A DNA stretch of 25,811 bases from Microbacteriaceae bacterium (GTDB taxonomy: Bacteria > Actinomycetota > Actinomycetes > Actinomycetales > Microbacteriaceae). A program made the position numbers and the translations under genes. The notes beneath the pieces were generated by a model. The model did not search any database, had not been told where the DNA came from, and was given only the letters and a program-made list of their open reading frames with translations. The stretch covers positions 1 through 25,811 of the forward strand of contig JAPOHQ010000008.1 of assembly GCA_029979375.1 (NCBI GenBank). The letters run 5' to 3'. Of the stretch, positions 21,096 to 25,811 are shown in pieces; the stretch's first letter is position 1; each line of letters opens with the position of its first letter.

Positions 21096-21108
21096 TAGAA
21101 TCAGCGCA
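21096..21108 (+). promoter_or_regulatory. sigR -10 TAGAAT
   Basis: TAGAAT (21096-21101) then seven bases and ATG 21109, again a leaderless layout. It resembles a housekeeping promoter; the GGAAT-N18-GTT type expected for SigR/SigH autoregulation is not seen. Confidence 0.5.
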
Positions 21109-21699
21109 ATGCCAGCTAAGAGATCAGAGAAGCTAGTCAGCTTCGAAAGCCAGGCATTGCCGCTCATGCCCCAGCTCTACGGAGCCGCGCTGCGCTGGAC
21201 CAGAAACCCCTCTGATGCCGAAGACCTGGTTCAGGAGACCTTCGCAAAGGCCTTTGGCGCCTGGGATAAGTACCAGCAGGGCACCAATCTGAAGGCATGG
21301 CTCTTCCGAATCATGACCAACACCCACATCAACCTCTACAACAAGCGCAACAAGGATCAGGCCAAGACTGCGCTCGATGACCTAGAGGACTGGCAGGTTG
21401 GATCAGGCGAGTCGATTACCGCCAGAACCGTTAGGTCCGCCGAGGCCGAGGCCATGGACAATCTCCCAGCAACCATCATTCGCGAGGCGCTGGACCAGAT
21501 TCCAGACGAGTTCCGCATGGTGGTCTATTACGCGGTAGTTGAGGGTCTACCCTACGCCGAGATTGCCGAAATCATGGAGACTCCGGTCGGCACCGTGATG
21601 TCGAGGCTACATCGCGGGAAGAAAATGCTCAGAACCTTGTTACAGGATTATGCGCGTCAAGAAGGCTACGAACTAGATGGAGAGGAGGCAGAGTCGTGA
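21109..21699 (+). CDS. sigR: ECF RNA polymerase sigma factor, SigR/SigH type
   Basis: Group 4 sigma factor, likely controlling thiol-oxidative stress genes. The 196 residues hold region 2 (NPSDAEDLVQETFAKAFGAW, about 33-52, then AWLFRIMTNTHINLYNKR) and region 4 (ALDQIPDEFRMVVYYAVVEG, LPYAEIAEIMETPVGTVMSR, LHRGKKMLR), with a longer-than-usual acidic linker between. The assignment to the SigR/SigH branch rests on the sequence together with the RsrA-like gene overlapping its end. ATG 21109 is preceded by TAGAAT plus seven bases. Its stop overlaps the anti-sigma start as GTGA. Confidence 0.93.
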   Translation: MPAKRSEKLVSFESQALPLMPQLYGAALRWTRNPSDAEDLVQETFAKAFGAWDKYQQGTNLKAWLFRIMTNTHINLYNKRNKDQAKTALDDLEDWQVGSGESITARTVRSAEAEAMDNLPATIIREALDQIPDEFRMVVYYAVVEGLPYAEIAEIMETPVGTVMSRLHRGKKMLRTLLQDYARQEGYELDGEEAES

Positions 21700-21938
21700 A
21701 ACAGGTTGACTGCGAGGATGTCAAGCGCAATGTTCATGAGTTTCTGCACTCCGAGCTCCACGAAGATCAGCTCGAGGTAATCACCGCACACATCGCTAAT
21801 TGCGACTCATGCGAGGAGCACTACGACATCGAAATCGTCTTCAATCAGGTGATCCAGCGCTCCTGTGATGAGGCTCCAGCAGAGGAGCTAGCGGAGCGAG
21901 TGATGAAGAGGCTGCGCGAGATTCAGGATCACGACTGA
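21696..21938 (+). CDS. rsrA: Zinc-binding redox anti-sigma factor, RsrA type
   Basis: Partner of the sigma factor above. In the RsrA family, zinc-bound cysteines form a disulfide on oxidation and release the sigma factor. The 80-residue product has C6 (VDCEDVK, matching RsrA Cys11) and the ZAS signature H32-x3-C36-x2-C39; C57 is an extra cysteine. GTG 21696 overlaps the sigma stop by four bases with a strong AGGAGG shortly upstream, which should couple their levels. The last 10 bp overlap the end of the SGNH-like gene on the other strand. Confidence 0.92.
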   Translation: MKQVDCEDVKRNVHEFLHSELHEDQLEVITAHIANCDSCEEHYDIEIVFNQVIQRSCDEAPAEELAERVMKRLREIQDHD

Positions 21939-22528
21939 TCGGTCTCGGTTAGCCCGAGCCATTCAAACCAACCCCGATTCAGCACCAACCACGCGATCAG
22001 GCCGTAACCAACCTGGCCTGGCAGCCGACGCGGGTGATTTTCGACCTCGTCTACCCAGCCCTCGTGATCCTTGAGCGGGTTGAAGCAGTCCACAAACCGA
22101 AGCTGACGCCGCTTCACGACATCCGCAAACCCGGCATTGAGGTGTTCGACCTCGGCATCGAAGTCTTTCTGGCCCGTGGGTGTTGGGCCAACCACGAAAA
22201 CCTGGACACCCTCCCGAATTGCGTCATCTAAGAGCGAGGCAAGGTTGAGCCGAGAGCGTGAGATCGTTGTTCCCGACCTCACATCCTCACTCGAGAGCGC
22301 AACCACCAGGTAGTTCTCGCTCTCTGGCGAGAAGCGCGGCAGTGCCTCGGTGCGCCAGCGCTCCAGTAGGTCGGAGGTGGTCTCAGCAATTTTGGCCAGT
22401 GGGAAGAACGCGACATCGTCTCCCTGGGGGAGTCTGGCCTGCACTCTTCCGAGCCAGCCCAGACCCTTTGGGTCACCGGCGCCGGTGAGGAGCTCGTCGC
22501 CTAGGATGACCACCCGAATCGATCGCAA
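21929..22528 (-). CDS. SGNH/GDSL-like protein with atypical catalytic residues
   Basis: The 199-residue product has the SGNH-hydrolase fold layout but not its canonical residues. Block I reads GDELLTGAGDPKGLGWLGR, so the usual serine is E12. Block III reads VALSSEDV, with E81 where GxND Asn is expected. Block V reads NHPRRLPGQVGYGLIAW, with DxxH not clearly kept. There is no signal peptide. It could be a non-hydrolytic binding protein or use another chemistry; I am sure of the fold resemblance but not of activity. TTG 22528 directly follows the kgd stop and has GGAGA four bases upstream. It overlaps rsrA by 10 bp, tail to tail. Confidence 0.8.
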   Translation of the reverse strand: MRSIRVVILGDELLTGAGDPKGLGWLGRVQARLPQGDDVAFFPLAKIAETTSDLLERWRTEALPRFSPESENYLVVALSSEDVRSGTTISRSRLNLASLLDDAIREGVQVFVVGPTPTGQKDFDAEVEHLNAGFADVVKRRQLRFVDCFNPLKDHEGWVDEVENHPRRLPGQVGYGLIAWLVLNRGWFEWLGLTETDQS

Positions 22529-25500
22529 CTAGTCTCCGAAAGCCCTAGCTACCAGGTCAGCCTGTTCAACGGCGTGTCGCTTCACCGATCCCGAGGCCGG
22601 TGATGCAGATGCCGGACGGGAAATTACCTTGAAGTCGATTCCATAGCGCGGCATGAACAACCCCATGTAGGTCCAGGGGCCCTGGTTTGCAGGCTCGTCC
22701 TGAACCCACCGGAGCTCCGCTCCTGGGAATTGTGCTATGGCCGTCTTCATCTCCTCGACCGGAGTCGGATAGAGCTGCTCAAGTCGGATGATGGCGGTGT
22801 CGCCTGTGCCACGCTTCTGGCTCTCCGCAAGCAGATCCCAGTAGATCTTGCCCGAACAGAACAGCACCCGCTTCACGTTCGCCGGATCCAATCCCTGCTG
22901 GTCGTTGATTACCGGGAAGAAGCTGCCAGTCGTGAAGTCCTCAACGCTGCTGGATGCGGCCTTGAGGCGCAGCATTGACTTGGGGCTGAAGACAATCAGA
23001 GGTCGCTTGGGTCTGGTGTAGGCCTGACGCCGAAGCAGGTGGAAGTGGCTTGCCGGGGTGGATGGCTGGGCCACAGTCATGTTGTTCTCGGCACACAGCT
23101 GCAAGAACCGCTCGATTCTTGCCGAGGAATGATCCGGACCCTGTCCCTCGTAGCCGTGAGGCAGCAGCATCACGAGCGAAGACTGCTGCAACCACTTCTG
23201 GTCTCCCGAGGAGACAAATTCATCGATGATGGTCTGCGCACCATTTGCAAAGTCACCAAACTGGGCCTCCCAGAGGGTCAGCGAGTCTGGCTCCTCAACC
23301 GAGTAGCCATACTCAAAGCCGAGCGCGGCAAATTCGCTGAGCAGCGAGTTGTAGACCTGGAAGCGAGCCTGCTGTTCGGAGATGTAGCTCAGCGGCATCC
23401 ATTCCCTGCCGGTCTCCCGATCGAAGAAGCTGGCGTGACGCTGCACGAAAGTTCCACGCCTTGCATCCTGACCAGCGAGACGAACGTTGATGCCCTCGAT
23501 AAGCAGCGAACCGAAGGCCAAGAGTTCACCGTAACCCCAGTCGATGCCTCCCTCGCGGCTCATGTCGATACGTTTTTGCAGAAGCTGAGCAAGCTTTGGA
23601 TGCACAGTGAAGCCATCCGGAGTGTTGGCGTGGGCGTTTCCAATTGCCTCCACCATCTCCTTAGCGATGGCGGTTGGCCTGATCAGTTCCTGCTTCTCGC
23701 TCGCGGTGGTGCCGATTCCAACTGGTCGCTCGATGAGTGACACGGGTTGGCTCATGGCCTCGTGAACCTCGACGAAGGCATTCTCCAGTGAGCTTTGGAA
23801 CCTGGCGTTCGCCTCGTCGAACTCCTCCTGGGTGATGTCACCTCGGCCGATGAGGTTGTCCATGTAGAGGGTTCTAACGCTGCGCTTTGCCTCGATGAGG
23901 TTATACATCAGCGGCTGGGTCATCGAGGGGTCATCACCCTCGTTGTGGCCACGGCGGCGGTAGCAAACGATGTCGATTACGACATCCTTTTTGAACTCGC
24001 GGCGGTATTCGTAGGCAATCTGTGCCACCCGAACCACGGCCTCCGGGTCATCGCCGTTGACGTGGAAGACAGGCGCCTGAATCGACTTGGCAAAGTCGGT
24101 GCAGTAAACGCTGGTCCTGGAATCCTTGGGGAGGGTGGTGAAACCTACCTGGTTGTTAACCACTACGTGAATCGTTCCGCCAACCTTGTAGCCCTCTAGC
24201 TGGCTGAGCTGCATGGTCTCGGGCACCACTCCCTGGCCGATGAAGGCGGCATCGCCGTGAATCAGGATCGGCAGGACCGGGAAGTTCTCCGGGTTACCGA
24301 GGCGATCCTGCTTAGCCCTGACGATTCCCTCTAGAACCGGGTTTACGGCCTCGAGATGCGAGGGGTTTGCTGCGAGGTAAACCTTGATTTGGCTGCCGTG
24401 GCCTGAGGTGAAGGTTCCTTCGGTCCCAAGGTGATACTTAACATCTCCGGAGCCTTGAACACTCTTGGTGTCTCCCGAGCCTTCGAACTCTCTAAACACC
24501 TGGGCGTAGGTCTTGCCAGCGATGTTGGTGAGAACGTTCAATCGGCCGCGGTGTGCCATGCCGATCGCTGCGCTCTCGAGCTCATCATCCGCAGCTGCCT
24601 GCAGGATTTGATCAAGTGCAGGAATCAGGGATTCGCTTCCCTCGAGGGAGAAGCGCTTCTGGCCAACAAACTTGGTCTGCAGGAAGGTCTCGAAGGCCTC
24701 GGCTTCATTTAGCTTGTTGAGGATTCTGAACTGCTCTTCCTTAGAGGGTTTCTTGTATGGCTGCTCTAGGGTCTCCTGGAACCAGGTTCGCTCGGTTGGA
24801 TCCTGGATGTGCATGTATTCAATGCCGATGGTCCTGCAGTAGGTGTCTCGCAGGATGCCAAGCATGTTGCGGAACTTGGCCTTTACGCGGCCACCAAAGC
24901 CTCCGGTCTTAAAGGTTCGATCCAGGTCCCAGAGGCTGAGGCCGTAATTTCTGATGTCCAGGTCGGGGTGCCAGCGCTGCACATACTCGAGTGGGTCGAT
25001 GTCGGCAATCAGGTGGCCTCGGACTCGGAACGCATTGATGTATTCCTGGATACGGGTGTTCTTTCCCGACTGATCTGCCAGATCCCAGTGGAAGTCGTTG
25101 ACCCAGATAACCGGGGTGTAGGGGATGCGCATGTCCGAGAAGATCTTGGTGTAGAAGTCGCGCTCACCCAGCAGCAGCTCTTCGACAATCTTCAGGAACT
25201 CTCCGCTTCCAGCTCCCTGGATGACCCTGTGGTCATAGGTGGAGGTAAGCGAGAGGATCTTGCCAATTCCCTGTTCGGCAAGCTGCTCCTCACTGAGTCC
25301 CTTGAACTGGGCCGGATACTCAAGGGCACCGACTCCAATGATGCAGCCCTGGCCCTTTGTGAGTCTTGGGACAGAGTGGACCGTGCCGATTCCACCGGGG
25401 TTGGTGAGCGAAATAGTGGTGCCCGCAAAGTCATCCGCGGTCAGCTTGTTGTCGCGGGCTCGCTTGACCAGGTCGTCGTAGGCTGCAACAAACTCCGCGA

Positions 25501-25811
25501 AGTTCAGCCGCTGCGCGCGTTTGATGTTTGGAACCAGAAGGGCTCTGGTGCCATCGGGCTTGGGGATGTCGATGGCTATGCCCAGATTGATGTGCGCCGG
25601 ACTCACGGCTGCTGGTTTGCCGTCTACCTCGTCATAGAACACGTTCTGACTTGGGAATTCTTTGAGGGCCTGGACCACTGCGTAGCCGATGATTTGGGTG
25701 AAGGAGACCTTGCCACCACGGGTGCGCTTGAGGTGGGAGTTGACCACGATCCTGTTGTCGATCAGGAGCTTTGCCGGCAGTTGTCTGACGCTGGTGGCGG
25801 TCGGCACCGAC
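22529..25811 (-). CDS. kgd: Multifunctional 2-oxoglutarate dehydrogenase E2/E1 (5' end outside window)
   Basis: Actinobacterial fusion of a dihydrolipoamide-succinyltransferase-like domain and the thiamine-diphosphate E1 of 2-oxoglutarate dehydrogenase; in this group it can also act as a decarboxylase or carboligase. About 1,093 codons are visible. The family is usually around 1,230 residues, so the N-terminal 130-150 residues are missing and the in-frame GTG at 25807 is internal. The E2 part ends with TSTYDHRVIQGAGSGEFL near 25220-25250. The E1 part has GMAHRGRLNVLTNI, GDAAFIGQGVVPETMQLSQL (ThDP-binding) and NQVGFTT. The SGNH-like gene starts right after its stop. Confidence 0.97.
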   Translation of the reverse strand, partial: SVPTATSVRQLPAKLLIDNRIVVNSHLKRTRGGKVSFTQIIGYAVVQALKEFPSQNVFYDEVDGKPAAVSPAHINLGIAIDIPKPDGTRALLVPNIKRAQRLNFAEFVAAYDDLVKRARDNKLTADDFAGTTISLTNPGGIGTVHSVPRLTKGQGCIIGVGALEYPAQFKGLSEEQLAEQGIGKILSLTSTYDHRVIQGAGSGEFLKIVEELLLGERDFYTKIFSDMRIPYTPVIWVNDFHWDLADQSGKNTRIQEYINAFRVRGHLIADIDPLEYVQRWHPDLDIRNYGLSLWDLDRTFKTGGFGGRVKAKFRNMLGILRDTYCRTIGIEYMHIQDPTERTWFQETLEQPYKKPSKEEQFRILNKLNEAEAFETFLQTKFVGQKRFSLEGSESLIPALDQILQAAADDELESAAIGMAHRGRLNVLTNIAGKTYAQVFREFEGSGDTKSVQGSGDVKYHLGTEGTFTSGHGSQIKVYLAANPSHLEAVNPVLEGIVRAKQDRLGNPENFPVLPILIHGDAAFIGQGVVPETMQLSQLEGYKVGGTIHVVVNNQVGFTTLPKDSRTSVYCTDFAKSIQAPVFHVNGDDPEAVVRVAQIAYEYRREFKKDVVIDIVCYRRRGHNEGDDPSMTQPLMYNLIEAKRSVRTLYMDNLIGRGDITQEEFDEANARFQSSLENAFVEVHEAMSQPVSLIERPVGIGTTASEKQELIRPTAIAKEMVEAIGNAHANTPDGFTVHPKLAQLLQKRIDMSREGGIDWGYGELLAFGSLLIEGINVRLAGQDARRGTFVQRHASFFDRETGREWMPLSYISEQQARFQVYNSLLSEFAALGFEYGYSVEEPDSLTLWEAQFGDFANGAQTIIDEFVSSGDQKWLQQSSLVMLLPHGYEGQGPDHSSARIERFLQLCAENNMTVAQPSTPASHFHLLRRQAYTRPKRPLIVFSPKSMLRLKAASSSVEDFTTGSFFPVINDQQGLDPANVKRVLFCSGKIYWDLLAESQKRGTGDTAIIRLEQLYPTPVEEMKTAIAQFPGAELRWVQDEPANQGPWTYMGLFMPRYGIDFKVISRPASASPASGSVKRHAVEQADLVARAFGD

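Noticed and set aside
25215..25255. Damaged E2 active site in kgd (DHRVIQG instead of DHRxxDG)
   Set aside because: As far as I recall, the same DHRxIQG form occurs in mycobacterial Kgd, so it appears to be normal for the family.

Overview
The window looks like a stretch of core chromosome from a small, gene-dense actinobacterium. It most resembles Microbacteriaceae, perhaps the freshwater 'Luna' group (Rhodoluna/Aquiluna-like). This placement is inferred from gene content and order, not from a database search. The signs are a fused E2/E1 2-oxoglutarate dehydrogenase (Kgd type), an RsrA-type zinc anti-sigma factor paired with an ECF sigma factor, the aroA-rsgA-hisN order divergent from that sigma factor, a DUF4245 gene next to xseB-xseA and divergent from ispH, many GTG/TTG starts, and GC content in the mid-to-high 50s by eye. 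I see no tRNA, rRNA, CRISPR array, insertion sequence, prophage or other mobile element.

Layout. 1-3902 (minus): xseA-xseB-DUF4245-beta carbonic anhydrase-fumC, a tightly packed run with fumC cut by the window edge. 3936-4931 (plus): ispH. 4932-8840 (minus): 3'-5' exonuclease, rmuC, then a pfkB-fbaA glycolytic pair behind a structured leader. 8871-10628 (plus): ychF and a DedA membrane protein. 10615-12886 (minus): threonine aldolase, nitroreductase, P-loop kinase. 12915-14843 (plus): EamA transporter, a cytochrome-b5-domain lipoprotein, and an unrecognised 125-residue protein. 14840-16317 (minus): cysK-cysE. 16452-16805 (plus): small lipoprotein. 16802-21027 (minus): aroA-rsgA-hisN-MFS transporter with coupled start and stop codons. 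21109-21938 (plus): ECF sigma factor and its redox-type anti-sigma factor. 21929-25811 (minus): kgd (5' end outside the window) followed by an SGNH-like protein that lacks the usual catalytic residues.

How it works together. Central carbon metabolism dominates (fumarase, aldolase, phosphofructokinase-family kinase, 2-oxoglutarate dehydrogenase), with amino-acid biosynthesis (cysteine, shikimate, histidine), isoprenoid synthesis and DNA repair or processing. No intergenic stretch exceeds about 135 bp, and I found no convincing rho-independent terminator.

The most distinctive signal is organisational rather than a new gene system. About ten genes share one start grammar: a -10 hexamer ending in T, then six (once seven) bases, then GTG or ATG, which predicts leaderless mRNAs. 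Two divergent pairs place such -10 boxes back to back, 4-6 bp apart. All five convergent pairs abut or overlap at their stop codons. The few longer leaders (pfkB, dedA, sigR and the 125-residue gene) carry clear inverted repeats that may be operators or RNA structures. I did not find a convincing previously undescribed defence, mobile or biosynthetic system.
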